Shown piece after piece: positions 10,934 through 19,622 of a stretch of 64,000 nucleotides of DNA. The stretch's first letter is position 1. Each line of letters opens with the position of its first letter. The notes beneath the pieces are model-generated. The model made no database searches, was not told where the DNA came from, and saw only the letters and a program-made list of their open reading frames with translations. The stretch is from Actinomycetales bacterium (GTDB lineage Bacteria > Actinomycetota > Actinomycetes > S36-B12 > UBA5976): assembly GCA_018969715.1 (NCBI GenBank), contig JAGWXT010000001.1:200877-264876 (forward strand). Direction: 5' to 3'. A program made the position numbers and the translations under genes.

Positions 10934-12066
10934 CGAACGGTCCGGTCGTCCTGGTCGACCGACTGCTTCCCGGCCGGTGGCGCGGGTGGCGGTTCGGTGA
11001 GGTCGCGCACGACGGTGGCGAGATCCGCCCGTCCCACGGCAACCGTCGCAGGATCGAGGCCGGCCTCGTCCGCCCAGGCGCGGGCGGTGTCGAGGTCGGC
11101 GTCGGTCAGCGGGCCGGACACCTCGACCCCACCGCGTCGGCGCTGCACGCGCACACCCGGCGTCAGGCGGCGTGCCAGTGCGGTGAGGGTGGCGTGATCG
11201 ACTCGTCCGTCCGCGAGGGCGCCGGACCGGCCCGCGGGGGGTTCATCCTCGTGCGTGAGCGGAATGAACAGCGTCCGGCCGCGGGTGAGCAGGCTCGCGA
11301 GGGTGCTCACATGGCGCACCCGTCCCTCGTCGATGATGGTGACATCGTCGGCGTGCTCACTGACCTCGGCGAGGTCGTGGGTGGACAGCACGATGGCGAC
11401 CCCATCGGCTCGCAGGGACTCGAGGACCTGCCAGGTGCGCTCCCGGGTGGGCAGGTCCATCCCGGTGGTGGGCTCATCGAGGAGCAGCAGCCCGGGGCGG
11501 CTGAGGATGGCCAGTGTCAGGCACACCCGCCGCTGCTCGCCACCGCTGAGCCGGCCGAGCCGGCGGCGCAGGAGGGGTCCGCAGTCGAACATGTCCACCG
11601 CCTCCGCCCACGGCACCGCCGCGGCGGCCAGTCGCCAGTGCAGCCGCAGGACGTCCGCAACGGGCGCCGCGGTATAGGCCCCTCCCTCCTGCAGCAGGAC
11701 CCCCAAGCGCTCCCGGGTTGAGATCGACAGTCCCCGCCTGCTGCCCCTCGGTGACCCGTGGCGATGGACCTCACCGAGTACGTGGACCAGCCCCGCATCC
11801 GGCGTCCGCAGACCACAGGCCACCGCCAGCAAGGTGCTCTTCCCCGCGCCATTCCGCCCCAACAGGGCAGTGATCCGGCCACCGTCCGCACGCAGGCCGG
11901 CGTCACGAAGGGCGGGCACCGGCGGCCGACCGGGGTAGGTCACATCGATTCCCGACAGCAGCAGCGGCGGGCCTGCGGGGGTCCCAGCCGGGCGCTCCCG
12001 GGCGGCACGTCCAGCCTGCGTGAAGCCCGACCCCTTGGGTCTGCCCTGCCCCAGCCTTGTCCTCAT
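10930..12066 (-). CDS. ABC transporter ATP-binding protein
   Basis: ATPase partner of the downstream permease. Walker A is GRNGAGKSTLL, the signature is RLSGGEQRRV, Walker B is LLLLDEPTTGMDL, and the switch His is in LSTHDLAEV. The 378-aa length includes a long C-terminal extension after about residue 260 that is Arg-rich and has a regulatory look. Start at ATG 12066 avoids an upstream run-on that is only GC-rich non-coding sequence. A CACAGT box 7 nt before the ATG resembles the leaderless promoters seen elsewhere. It is divergent from sufR. Confidence 0.9.
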   Translation of the reverse strand: MRTRLGQGRPKGSGFTQAGRAARERPAGTPAGPPLLLSGIDVTYPGRPPVPALRDAGLRADGGRITALLGRNGAGKSTLLAVACGLRTPDAGLVHVLGEVHRHGSPRGSRRGLSISTRERLGVLLQEGGAYTAAPVADVLRLHWRLAAAAVPWAEAVDMFDCGPLLRRRLGRLSGGEQRRVCLTLAILSRPGLLLLDEPTTGMDLPTRERTWQVLESLRADGVAIVLSTHDLAEVSEHADDVTIIDEGRVRHVSTLASLLTRGRTLFIPLTHEDEPPAGRSGALADGRVDHATLTALARRLTPGVRVQRRRGGVEVSGPLTDADLDTARAWADEAGLDPATVAVGRADLATVVRDLTEPPPAPPAGKQSVDQDDRTVR

Positions 12067-12167
12067 GCCGTCCACTGTGACCGAGGCGGTGGGGGATGTG
12101 GGGAACGCCACGCGTACGCCGGCACCGATCGCCCGATCTGCGCTGGCGGGGTCACCGGAATTACGCA

Positions 12168-12182
12168 ACACTGTGGTTGTGA
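12168..12182 (+). promoter_or_regulatory. Candidate SufR operator over the sufR -10 and start
   Basis: ACACT-N5-TGTGA lies at 12168-12182. It resembles the ACACT-N5-TGAGA motif I recall for M. tuberculosis SufR. The possible -10 box AACACT (12167-12172) stands 6 nt before GTG 12179, so a bound repressor would cover both -10 and transcription start. Confidence 0.4.
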
Positions 12183-12943
12183 AATCCGCCGACCAGCGCG
12201 TGGCACGCGTGCTCCTCGACGAGGGGCCGGCAACGGCCGCATCCCTTGCTGAGCGCCTTGGGCTGTCGCCGGCGGCCGTCCGCAAGCAGCTCGACGCCCT
12301 CATGGATCGTGGTTGGGTCAGGGCGGATGCCACCGCGCCCTACGGGCCGACGGTCGGCACTGCCCGGGGCCGCGGCCGACCGGCGCGGGTGTTCTCGCTG
12401 ACTCCCGCCGGTCGTGACGGCTTCGATCAGGGATACGACGACCTCGCCCGGCAGGTACTGCACCACCTCGCCGATCGGGACGGTCGATCGGCAGTGCGCG
12501 AGTTCGCCGCGGCGAGGGTGGCAGGACTCGGCGACCGTGTCGCGGCGCGGATTGGGGCATCGGCCGACGCCCCACCGCGCCCAGCGGACCGGGCGAAGGC
12601 AGTCGCCGAGGTGCTCTCCGAGGATGGCTTCGCTGCCTCCACCGCCCCCGTGTCCGGCGGGGTCCAGATCTGCCAGCATCACTGTCCGGTCGCGCACGCG
12701 GCAGCCGAGTTCCCGGAGCTGTGCGAGGCGGAGACCGCCGCCATCGCGGCGGCGGTGGGCACCCACGTGACACGTCTGGCGACGATCGGCGCCGGTGACG
12801 GTGTCTGCACCACCCTCGTACCGGACCCCTCCCGGTTCCCCCACCGCCCGGTCGTGGCCGGCCACCTCGTCGGTCCGCCAGCCAGCTTCCCAGCCCGATC
12901 AGCACATGTCGACACCCTGACCAGCGGAAGGACGGCATCATGA
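12179..12943 (+). CDS. sufR: SUF operon transcriptional regulator (SufR-type)
   Basis: ArsR/DeoR-like winged-helix repressor that senses Fe-S status and controls the suf operon. The 254-aa protein has an N-terminal HTH ([29 protein letters not shown]), a [16 protein letters not shown] wing, and a C-terminal Cys cluster. The cluster includes the [12 protein letters not shown] motif, part of the usual C-x12-C-x13-C-type Fe-S ligand set, and CEAET. GTG 12179 was chosen because the conserved domain starts there. The stop overlaps the sufB start (ATGA). Confidence 0.93.
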   Translation: MKSADQRVARVLLDEGPATAASLAERLGLSPAAVRKQLDALMDRGWVRADATAPYGPTVGTARGRGRPARVFSLTPAGRDGFDQGYDDLARQVLHHLADRDGRSAVREFAAARVAGLGDRVAARIGASADAPPRPADRAKAVAEVLSEDGFAASTAPVSGGVQICQHHCPVAHAAAEFPELCEAETAAIAAAVGTHVTRLATIGAGDGVCTTLVPDPSRFPHRPVVAGHLVGPPASFPARSAHVDTLTSGRTAS

Positions 12944-14349
12944 CCGCGACCCACCCCCCCTTGGAAGGCCTGGGCACCTATGAGTACGGATGGCACGACT
13001 CGGATGCCGCCGGCGCAACCGCCCGGCGCGGCCTCAACGAGGAGGTCGTGCGCGATATCTCCGCGCGGAAGAACGAGCCGGAGTGGATGCTCGAGCTGCG
13101 GCTGAAGTCCCTGCGCCTGTTCGAGCGCAAGCCGATGCCGGATTGGGGAGCGGGGCTGTCCGGTATCGACTTCGACACCATCAAGTACTTCGTCCGCTCC
13201 ACCGAGCGGCAGGCGGCCAGCTGGGAGGAGCTGCCGGAGGACATCCGGACGACCTATGACCGGCTCGGCATTCCCGAGGCCGAGAAGCAGCGGCTGGTGG
13301 CAGGGGTCGCCGCGCAGTACGAGAGCGAGGTCGTCTACCACCGGATTCGGGAGGACCTGGAGGCGCAGGGCGTCATCTTCCTCGACACCGACACCGGGCT
13401 GCGGGAGCACGAGGACGTCTTCCGGGAGTACTTCGGAAGCGTCATCCCCCCGGGTGACAACAAGTTCGCGGCACTGAACACGGCCGTGTGGTCCGGCGGA
13501 TCCTTCGTCTACGTCCCGCGTGGGGTCCATGTCGAGATCCCGCTGCAGGCGTACTTCCGGATCAACACCGAGAACATGGGTCAATTCGAGCGAACCCTCA
13601 TCATCGTGGATGAGGACGCCTACGTCCACTACGTGGAAGGCTGCACCGCCCCGATTTACTCCTCCGACTCGCTGCACAGTGCCGTGGTCGAGATCATCGT
13701 CCGGCGGGGCGGCCGCTGTCGGTACACGACGATCCAGAACTGGTCGACGAATGTCTACAACCTCGTCACCAAGCGGGCCATCGCACATGAGCGCGCCACC
13801 ATGGAGTGGATCGACGGCAATATCGGCTCCAAGGTGACGATGAAGTACCCGGCAGTCTGGCTGACCGGGGAGCATGCCCGAGGGGAGACCCTTTCCCTCG
13901 CCTTCGCCGGGACCGGCCAGCACCAGGATGCGGGCGCCAAGATGGTGCACGCCGCCCCCAACACCTCGTCGGCGATCGTGAGCAAGTCGGTCGCGCGCGG
14001 CGGCGGGCGCTCCTCCTACCGCGGCCTGATCCAGGTGCTGGAGGGCAGTCACGGCTGCCGCAGCACGGTCAAGTGCGATGCCCTGCTGATCGACGATGAC
14101 AGCCGGTCCGACACCTATCCGTACAACGACATCCGCACCGACGACGTGGCGATGGCCCATGAGGCGAGTGTCAGCAAGGTCAGTGAGGACCAGTTGTTCT
14201 ACCTCATGCAGCGGGGAATGCCGGAGGACGAGGCCATGGCGATGATCGTGCGGGGCTTCGTTGAGCCGATCGCACGGGAGCTGCCGATGGAGTACGCCAT
14301 TGAACTCAACCGCCTGATCGAACTGCAGATGGAAGGCTCCGTCGGCTGA
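12940..14349 (+). CDS. sufB: Fe-S cluster assembly scaffold SufB
   Basis: Scaffold subunit of the SufBCD complex on which Fe-S clusters are built. The 469-aa protein matches the family along its length: [35 protein letters not shown]-like region, [40 protein letters not shown] and the C-terminal [20 protein letters not shown]. Unlike M. tuberculosis SufB, no intein is present. It starts inside the sufR stop and ends at the sufD start, so the suf operon is tightly coupled. Confidence 0.97.
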   Translation: MTATHPPLEGLGTYEYGWHDSDAAGATARRGLNEEVVRDISARKNEPEWMLELRLKSLRLFERKPMPDWGAGLSGIDFDTIKYFVRSTERQAASWEELPEDIRTTYDRLGIPEAEKQRLVAGVAAQYESEVVYHRIREDLEAQGVIFLDTDTGLREHEDVFREYFGSVIPPGDNKFAALNTAVWSGGSFVYVPRGVHVEIPLQAYFRINTENMGQFERTLIIVDEDAYVHYVEGCTAPIYSSDSLHSAVVEIIVRRGGRCRYTTIQNWSTNVYNLVTKRAIAHERATMEWIDGNIGSKVTMKYPAVWLTGEHARGETLSLAFAGTGQHQDAGAKMVHAAPNTSSAIVSKSVARGGGRSSYRGLIQVLEGSHGCRSTVKCDALLIDDDSRSDTYPYNDIRTDDVAMAHEASVSKVSEDQLFYLMQRGMPEDEAMAMIVRGFVEPIARELPMEYAIELNRLIELQMEGSVG

Positions 14350-15560
14350 TGACGACCGCACTGCAGCAGCCGGTGGCCCGCACCGCCGACGCCCGGCCGC
14401 CACAGGTCCGCTCACGGGTCCCGGCTGATCACCCCCGGCCCGCCGCGCGTGCGGAGCAGTGGCGATACCTGCCACTGGATCGGATTGCGGGGCTGCTCGA
14501 TGAGTCGCGTCCGAGCGTTCCGGCATCGATCCACACCGCCGACGGGGAGCCGGCGCTCCCGCGGATCAGTGCGGAGCAGCGCGATCTCCGCAGCCTCGTG
14601 CAGCCATCCGACTGGGTGGCCGCGCGGGCCTATGCGGGCAGCACCGGGGCGACCGTGCTGACCGTCCCGGCGGAGACCGTGCACGCCACCCCGCTGGCGG
14701 TCAGCGTCGACATCCAGCCGCGCGCCAGCCACCCACCGCCGGATCAGACCGCGACCGCGCCCGATCAGCCCTCGGCTGCTCCCAGCTCGACGCCGATCAC
14801 CCTGGATCACCTGATCATCGCGGTCGGTCCGCACAGCGATGCGCACATCGAGCTCACGATCGCCGGCGTCGGCGCCGCCGCACTGCTGGTGGAACTGCAG
14901 GTGGCCGACGGCGCCCGGCTGCGCCTGGTGACCGACTGCGCCCTCGCCCGGGAGTCAGTGCTGATGCTGGACCAGCAGGTGACCCTGCAGCGGGATGCAA
15001 CGTACATCGGCCTCACCTGCCAGCGCGGCGGCGATGTCGTTCGTGCGACCTCCCGCGTGGACTACCGGGGGCCGGGCTCGCGCGCTGAGCTGCTCGGCCT
15101 CAACGTCACCGGGCCCGGTCAGCACCATGAGAGCCGCCCGCTCATCCACCATGCGGTCCCCCACTGCAGCAGTGACGTTGCCTACAAAGCGGTGGTCCAC
15201 GGAGCGGACAGCCACGCGGTCTGGATCGGCGATGTGATCGTCGAGGCGAGCGCAACCGACATCGACACCTATGAACTCAACCGGACGATCCTGCTCGATG
15301 CCGGTGCGCGGGCTGACTCGGTACCGAATCTCGAGTTGAAGACCGGTGACGTGCTGCGCGCGGGACACGCCAGTGTCACCGGCCAGCTCGACCCCGAGCA
15401 GGTGTTCTACCTGCAGGCGCGAGGGCTGACCGCGACGGCTGCGACCCACCTGATCGTGCGCGGCTTCTTCGCCGACCTGCTCGCTCGTGCGGGCGATGAC
15501 CGGGTTGCCGAGCAGTTGCTGAGCGCCCTCGATCACGCCCTGGGTGAGGACCATGCCTGA
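14349..15560 (+). CDS. sufD: Fe-S cluster assembly protein SufD
   Basis: Second beta-helix subunit of SufBCD. The 403-aa protein has a variable Ala/Arg-rich N-terminal region, then the SufD core: TDCALARESVLMLDQ, SRVDYRGPGSRAELLG, the HHAVPHCSSDVAYKAVVHG region with the conserved His, and the C-terminal LKTGDVLRAGHASVTGQLDP followed by FYLQARGL. The start ATG overlaps the sufB stop, and its 3' end overlaps the Rieske gene by 8 bp. Confidence 0.94.
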   Translation: MTTALQQPVARTADARPPQVRSRVPADHPRPAARAEQWRYLPLDRIAGLLDESRPSVPASIHTADGEPALPRISAEQRDLRSLVQPSDWVAARAYAGSTGATVLTVPAETVHATPLAVSVDIQPRASHPPPDQTATAPDQPSAAPSSTPITLDHLIIAVGPHSDAHIELTIAGVGAAALLVELQVADGARLRLVTDCALARESVLMLDQQVTLQRDATYIGLTCQRGGDVVRATSRVDYRGPGSRAELLGLNVTGPGQHHESRPLIHHAVPHCSSDVAYKAVVHGADSHAVWIGDVIVEASATDIDTYELNRTILLDAGARADSVPNLELKTGDVLRAGHASVTGQLDPEQVFYLQARGLTATAATHLIVRGFFADLLARAGDDRVAEQLLSALDHALGEDHA

Positions 15561-15870
15561 ATGGCGCCCGGTGTGCGCCGACCGTGACCTGCCCGCCGAC
15601 TCCATGCAGCGCTTCACCCTCGCCGGGGATGAGATCACGCTCATTCGGGTGGGCGACGAGCTGTACGCGGTCGACGACACCTGCACCCACGGCGCGGTAT
15701 CGCTCTCCGAGGGTGAGCTGATCACCGGTGAACGGCCGCGAGTGGAGTGCTGGCTGCACGGCTCGGAGTTCGACCTGAGCACCGGGCAGCCCACCTGCCT
15801 GCCAGCCACCGTGGCGCTTCGCACCTATCCGGTGCGCATCGTCGAGGACACGATCGAGATCGGCCTGTGA
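15553..15870 (+). CDS. Rieske-type [2Fe-2S] ferredoxin of the suf operon
   Basis: The 105-aa protein is a non-heme Rieske ferredoxin. The cluster ligands are visible as CTHGAVSLSEGEL (C-x-H) and CWLHGSEFDLSTG (C-x2-H). Such a gene between sufD and sufC is common in Actinobacteria and probably supplies electrons for cluster assembly, though its partner is not established. ATG 15553 is used; an in-frame GTG at 15544 is an alternative. A 73-bp gap with an AGGAG site separates it from sufC. Confidence 0.9.
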   Translation: MPEWRPVCADRDLPADSMQRFTLAGDEITLIRVGDELYAVDDTCTHGAVSLSEGELITGERPRVECWLHGSEFDLSTGQPTCLPATVALRTYPVRIVEDTIEIGL

Positions 15871-15943
15871 TCACTGCAACCGGCCGGGCCTGCCCGACCG
15901 GGAGCGCCTACCGCCCCCTTGCGACCAGACCAGGAGCGACGCC

Positions 15944-16702
15944 ATGACCCGCCTCATCATCGACGACCTGCACGTTGACGTCCTCACCGATGCCGGCAGC
16001 CGGCCGATCCTCAAGGGGGTGGATCTCACCATCGACGGCGGCACGTACGCCCTGATGGGCCCCAATGGATCCGGCAAGTCAACTCTCGCCTACGCCATCG
16101 CCGGCCATCCGCGGTACGCGGTCACCGGGGGCTCGGTCACCCTCGATGGTGAGGATGTGCTGGCGATGAGCGTGGACGAGCGCGCGCGGGCAGGGATCTT
16201 CCTCGCCCTGCAGTACCCGGTGGAGGTTCCCGGGGTCTCGGTGTCGAACTTCCTGCGCACCGCCGCGACCGCGATCCGCGGTGAGGCGCCGCCACTTCGC
16301 GCATGGCTGACCGAGTCGCGTGCCGCGATGGCCACACTGGAGATGGAGCCATCCTTCGCGGAGCGCAGTGTCAACGAGGGTTTCTCCGGTGGGGAGAAGA
16401 AGCGCCACGAGATCCTCCAGATGGAGATCCTCAAACCCCGGATCGCCATCCTGGACGAGACCGACTCGGGCCTGGATGTCGATGCCCTGCGCATTGTCAG
16501 TGAGGCGGTCAACCGCTACCGCCGCGCATCCGATGCGGGGATTGTGCTGATTACCCACTACACGCGAATCCTCCGCCACATCGTGCCCGACCACGTTGCG
16601 GTGTTCGTTGACGGCCGGATCGTTGAGCGCGGCGGAATCGAACTGGCCGAGGAGTTGGAAGTCACCGGCTATGAGCGCTGGACGAGGGCCGCAGCTCAGT
16701 GA
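15944..16702 (+). CDS. sufC: Fe-S cluster assembly ATPase SufC
   Basis: ABC-type ATPase that drives conformational change in SufBCD. The 252-aa protein has Walker A GPNGSGKSTLAYAIAGHP, the Q-loop FLALQYPVEVPG, the SufC-type signature GFSGGEKKRHEILQM, Walker B IAILDETDSGLDVDALR and switch ITHYTRIL. An AGGAG ribosome-binding site precedes ATG 15944. Its stop overlaps GTG of sufS. Confidence 0.97.
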   Translation: MTRLIIDDLHVDVLTDAGSRPILKGVDLTIDGGTYALMGPNGSGKSTLAYAIAGHPRYAVTGGSVTLDGEDVLAMSVDERARAGIFLALQYPVEVPGVSVSNFLRTAATAIRGEAPPLRAWLTESRAAMATLEMEPSFAERSVNEGFSGGEKKRHEILQMEILKPRIAILDETDSGLDVDALRIVSEAVNRYRRASDAGIVLITHYTRILRHIVPDHVAVFVDGRIVERGGIELAEELEVTGYERWTRAAAQ

Positions 16703-18009
16703 TCACGGCCACGGGACTGGATGTCGCAGCGGTGCGGGCGGACTTTCCGATCCTGAGCCGGCGGGTGCGCGACAACCAGCCACTGGTGTACCTCGACAGT
16801 GCTGCCACCGCGCAGAAGCCGCGGGTCGTGCTCGATGCGGAGCGGCGTTTCTACGAGGAGGTCAACGCTGCCGTCCACCGCGGGGCGCACGCCCTCGCCG
16901 AGGAGGCGACTGATGCCTATGAGGAGGCGCGCCAGCGGATCGCGACCTTCGTCGGGGGGCACCCGGAGCAGTGCGTCCTCGTCCGCAACGCCACCGAGGC
17001 GCTGAACCTGCTCGCCTACGCCTTCAGCAATGCCACCGCCCTGGCCGGAGCCGGCCGGGTGGCCGCGCGTGAAGCGGGCTTCGATGGGGACCCGCGGCTC
17101 GTCCTCGGCCCCGGCCGTTCCATCGTGGTCAGTGAGCTGGAGCACCACGCCAACCTCGTGCCGTGGCAGCAGGCAGCGGCGAAGACCGGTGCCACCCTGC
17201 GCTGGCTGCCGATCACCCCGACTGGCCGACTGGACCTGTCGGACCTCGACCGGATCATCACCCGGGACACGGCGGTCGTCTCGATCACGGCGCAGAGCAA
17301 CGTCACCGGCGCCATCACACCGCTGGTGCCGATCGTCGAACGCGCGCGTGCGGTCGGGGCGTTCATCTTCCTCGATGCCTGCCAGGCCGTGCCCAATAGC
17401 CCGGTGGACGTGGCGGGGCTCGGCGTGGATGCCCTGTGCTGGTCGGGGCACAAGATGTGCGGCCCGACCGGGATCGGGGTGCTGTGGGCGCGCGCCGAAC
17501 TGCTGGCGGCGATGCCACCATTCCTCTCGGGCGGTTCGATGATCGACACCGTCGAGATGACCCGAGCAACCTTCGCCCTGCCACCGCAGCGCTTCGAGGC
17601 CGGCACCCCGCTCACCGCCCAGGCGATCGGGCTGGCCGCCGCGGCCCAGTACCTCGACGGGATCGGGATGGCACGCATTGCCGACCACGAGCGCCACCTG
17701 ACGGCGTGCGCACTGGCCGGAATCGCCGAATTGCCCGAGGTGCGGGTGATCGGACCGACGGATCTGGTCGATCGTGGGGGAGTGGTGAGTGTCATCGTCG
17801 ATGGGGTGCACGCCCATGATGTCGGCCAGGTGCTGGACGATCGCGGGGTTGCGGTGCGGGTTGGCCACCATTGCGCCTGGCCGCTGAACCGCCGCCTGGG
17901 CATTGCCGCGTCCACCCGTGCATCCTTCTACCTCTACAACGATGAGGATGACGTGGCGGCCTTCGTCGCTGGGTTGGCGGCAGCCGTGTCCTACTTCCGG
18001 GGGCGCTGA
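16699..18009 (+). CDS. sufS: Cysteine desulfurase SufS
   Basis: PLP enzyme that removes sulfur from cysteine and passes it to SufU. The 436-aa protein shows YLDSAATAQKPR, ELEHHANLVPWQ (PLP-stacking His), LDACQAVPNSPVDV, the Schiff-base Lys in WSGHKMCGPTGIG, and the catalytic Cys in VGHHCAWPLNRRLG. About 20 residues more than usual come from an insertion around residues 114-133 (VAAREAGFDGDPRLVLGPGR). Start GTG 16699 overlaps the sufC end. Confidence 0.95.
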   Translation: MITATGLDVAAVRADFPILSRRVRDNQPLVYLDSAATAQKPRVVLDAERRFYEEVNAAVHRGAHALAEEATDAYEEARQRIATFVGGHPEQCVLVRNATEALNLLAYAFSNATALAGAGRVAAREAGFDGDPRLVLGPGRSIVVSELEHHANLVPWQQAAAKTGATLRWLPITPTGRLDLSDLDRIITRDTAVVSITAQSNVTGAITPLVPIVERARAVGAFIFLDACQAVPNSPVDVAGLGVDALCWSGHKMCGPTGIGVLWARAELLAAMPPFLSGGSMIDTVEMTRATFALPPQRFEAGTPLTAQAIGLAAAAQYLDGIGMARIADHERHLTACALAGIAELPEVRVIGPTDLVDRGGVVSVIVDGVHAHDVGQVLDDRGVAVRVGHHCAWPLNRRLGIAASTRASFYLYNDEDDVAAFVAGLAAAVSYFRGR

Positions 18010-18455
18010 TGCGGCTGGACAGCCTGTACCAGGACGTCATCATGGACCACTATCGACGGCGCAGTGGGCATGGACTGCGGGAGCCGTTCACGGCGGAGTC
18101 CTGTCAGGTGAACCCCACCTGCGGGGATGAGATCCGGCTGCGTGTCGCTGTCGATGGGCAGGGGCGGATCGCGGACGTCTCCTACGAGGCGGCCGGCTGC
18201 GCGATCTCGCAGGCCTCCGCGAGCGTGCTGCACGACGCCGTGTGCGGGCTGCCGCAGTCGGAGGCGATGATCATCGAGTCCGCCTTCCACGCCCTCATGC
18301 AGAGTCGAGGCACCGATGCCGGCGATCCGGAGGTCCTCGGCGATGCCGTGGCCTTCGCGGGCGTCTCCCGCTACCCCGCGCGGGTGAAGTGCGCACTGCT
18401 GCCGTGGATGGCCTTGAAGGATGCACTCCATCGATCAGAGGGGATCAGCCGATGA
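18009..18455 (+). CDS. sufU: Zinc-dependent sulfurtransferase SufU
   Basis: Accepts sulfur from SufS. The 148-aa protein has the SufU ligand set: NPTCGDE (Cys and Asp), AAGCAISQASASV (Cys), and RVKCALLPW (Cys). The extra segment between the second and third Cys, typical of SufU rather than IscU, is present. Start and stop overlap sufS and sufT. Confidence 0.95.
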   Translation: MRLDSLYQDVIMDHYRRRSGHGLREPFTAESCQVNPTCGDEIRLRVAVDGQGRIADVSYEAAGCAISQASASVLHDAVCGLPQSEAMIIESAFHALMQSRGTDAGDPEVLGDAVAFAGVSRYPARVKCALLPWMALKDALHRSEGISR

Positions 18456-18763
18456 CTGTCACCGAAGCAGATGTCATTGAGGCCATGCGAGACGTGGTCG
18501 ACCCTGAGCTGGGAATCAACGTCGTGGACCTCGGGCTGCTCTATGGGGTTGCGGTCGACGAGTCGGGGGCCGCGACGCTTGACATGACACTGACCTCGGC
18601 GGCCTGTCCGCTCACGGATGTGATCGAGGACCAGATGCGCGCCGCCCTCACCCCGATCGTGACCTCGTACTCGGTGACGTGGGTGTGGTCGCCCCCGTGG
18701 GGCCCGGACAAGATCACCGACGATGGACGGGAGATGCTCCGCGCGCTCGGCTTCAATCTCTGA
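18452..18763 (+). CDS. sufT: SufT-type MIP18/DUF59 Fe-S assembly factor
   Basis: The 103-aa protein is a DUF59 member: VIEAMRDVVDPELGINVVDLG at the N-terminus, then the conserved DMTLTSAACPLTD containing the family Cys, and VWSPPWGPDKITDDGREMLR at the end. SufT proteins help maturation of Fe-S enzymes. It is the last gene of the suf operon, overlapping sufU and followed immediately by a hairpin. Confidence 0.93.
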   Translation: MTVTEADVIEAMRDVVDPELGINVVDLGLLYGVAVDESGAATLDMTLTSAACPLTDVIEDQMRAALTPIVTSYSVTWVWSPPWGPDKITDDGREMLRALGFNL

Positions 18764-18784
18764 CACCCGGTACCCGTCCGGGTG
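18764..18784 (+). terminator. Hairpin directly after the suf operon
   Basis: CACCCGG (18764-18770) and CCGGGTG (18778-18784) form a perfect 7-bp stem with a 7-nt loop, starting at the base after the sufT stop. An alternative longer pairing joins GGTACCCG (18769-18776) to CGGGTACC (18802-18809). There is no T tract. Confidence 0.5.
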
Positions 18785-18818
18785 GCCCGATCCCGGGGTG
18801 CCGGGTACCCGCCACACT

Positions 18819-19622
18819 GTGACGGTGACGATCGCACTCGATGTTGAAGGGGCGTGGGCTCGCCTCACCCTGGAGCGCCCTCGGGTGCGCAATGCCCAGA
18901 CTCCGCAGATGTGGCAGGAGTGGCTGCAGGCACTGGCCGGGCTGCCGGCGCAGGTACGCATCATCACTGTCCATGGGGCGGGGGAGTCCTTCTCCAGTGG
19001 CCTTGACCGGTCTGTGCTGGCGGAGGCTGCGGGGCTGCGCGGTCGGCCCCCCGCTGAGCAGGTGGCGCAGATCGAGAGGTTCCAGCACGCGTTCCGGATC
19101 TGGCATGAGCGCGCGGGCACCCTGACCATCGCGATCGTCCAGGGAGCCGCTCTCGGTGCCGGCTGTCAGCTGGCCAGTGCCTGTGACCTGATGTGGGTGT
19201 GCCCCGATGCACAGCTCGGCCTGCCGGAGGTCGGCCTTGGACTGGTGCCCGATCTCACCGGGACGGCCCGCCTGCTGCGCCGGTGCGGCCCCACCCGGGC
19301 GCTGGAGGTCGTGGCAGCCGGGCGAACGCTTACCGGGACCGAGGCGTGCGATTGGGGTATCGCCACGCGACTGCTGCCGACAGATCCCGCGGCACGGGAG
19401 AACGCGGTGGCCGCGGCGGTGACGGCGATCCTCAGCCAGCCGGCGGCGGCACTTGCCTCGGCCGTCGACCTGATGCGTGCGGCCGATCAAGCCGAGGGCC
19501 GGGCCCAGCAGGAGCGCGAGCGGACCACCCAGGTGCACCTGCTCGCGGCCTTCACCGCGCCGACCTGGCCGGGCTCGGCCGGGGAGGCACCCACCTCCGC
19601 CCCGGCCGGGGTGAGCGCATGA
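18819..19622 (+). CDS. Enoyl-CoA hydratase/isomerase family protein
   Basis: Crotonase-fold protein of 267 aa acting on an acyl-CoA. Visible: LTLERPRVRNAQTPQMWQEW, the first oxyanion-hole loop AGESFSSGLDRSVL, and the second, VQGAALGAGCQLASACDL. The position of one catalytic Glu of true hydratases is occupied in GLPEVGLGLVPDLTGTARL, where a Glu is present. The precise substrate cannot be told. Start GTG 18819 is uncertain (GTG 18825 would sit 6 nt after a CACACT box). It overlaps the next gene by 4 bp. Confidence 0.85.
   Translation: MTVTIALDVEGAWARLTLERPRVRNAQTPQMWQEWLQALAGLPAQVRIITVHGAGESFSSGLDRSVLAEAAGLRGRPPAEQVAQIERFQHAFRIWHERAGTLTIAIVQGAALGAGCQLASACDLMWVCPDAQLGLPEVGLGLVPDLTGTARLLRRCGPTRALEVVAAGRTLTGTEACDWGIATRLLPTDPAARENAVAAAVTAILSQPAAALASAVDLMRAADQAEGRAQQERERTTQVHLLAAFTAPTWPGSAGEAPTSAPAGVSA

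Noticed and set aside
12940-14349. Intein in SufB, as in M. tuberculosis
   Set aside because: The frame is a normal 469 aa with no interruption or splicing-domain motifs.
12679-14526. Long minus-strand open frame (615 aa) over sufR and sufB
   Set aside because: It is antisense to a clearly homologous sufB and lacks any domain; GC-rich third positions keep the opposite frame open.
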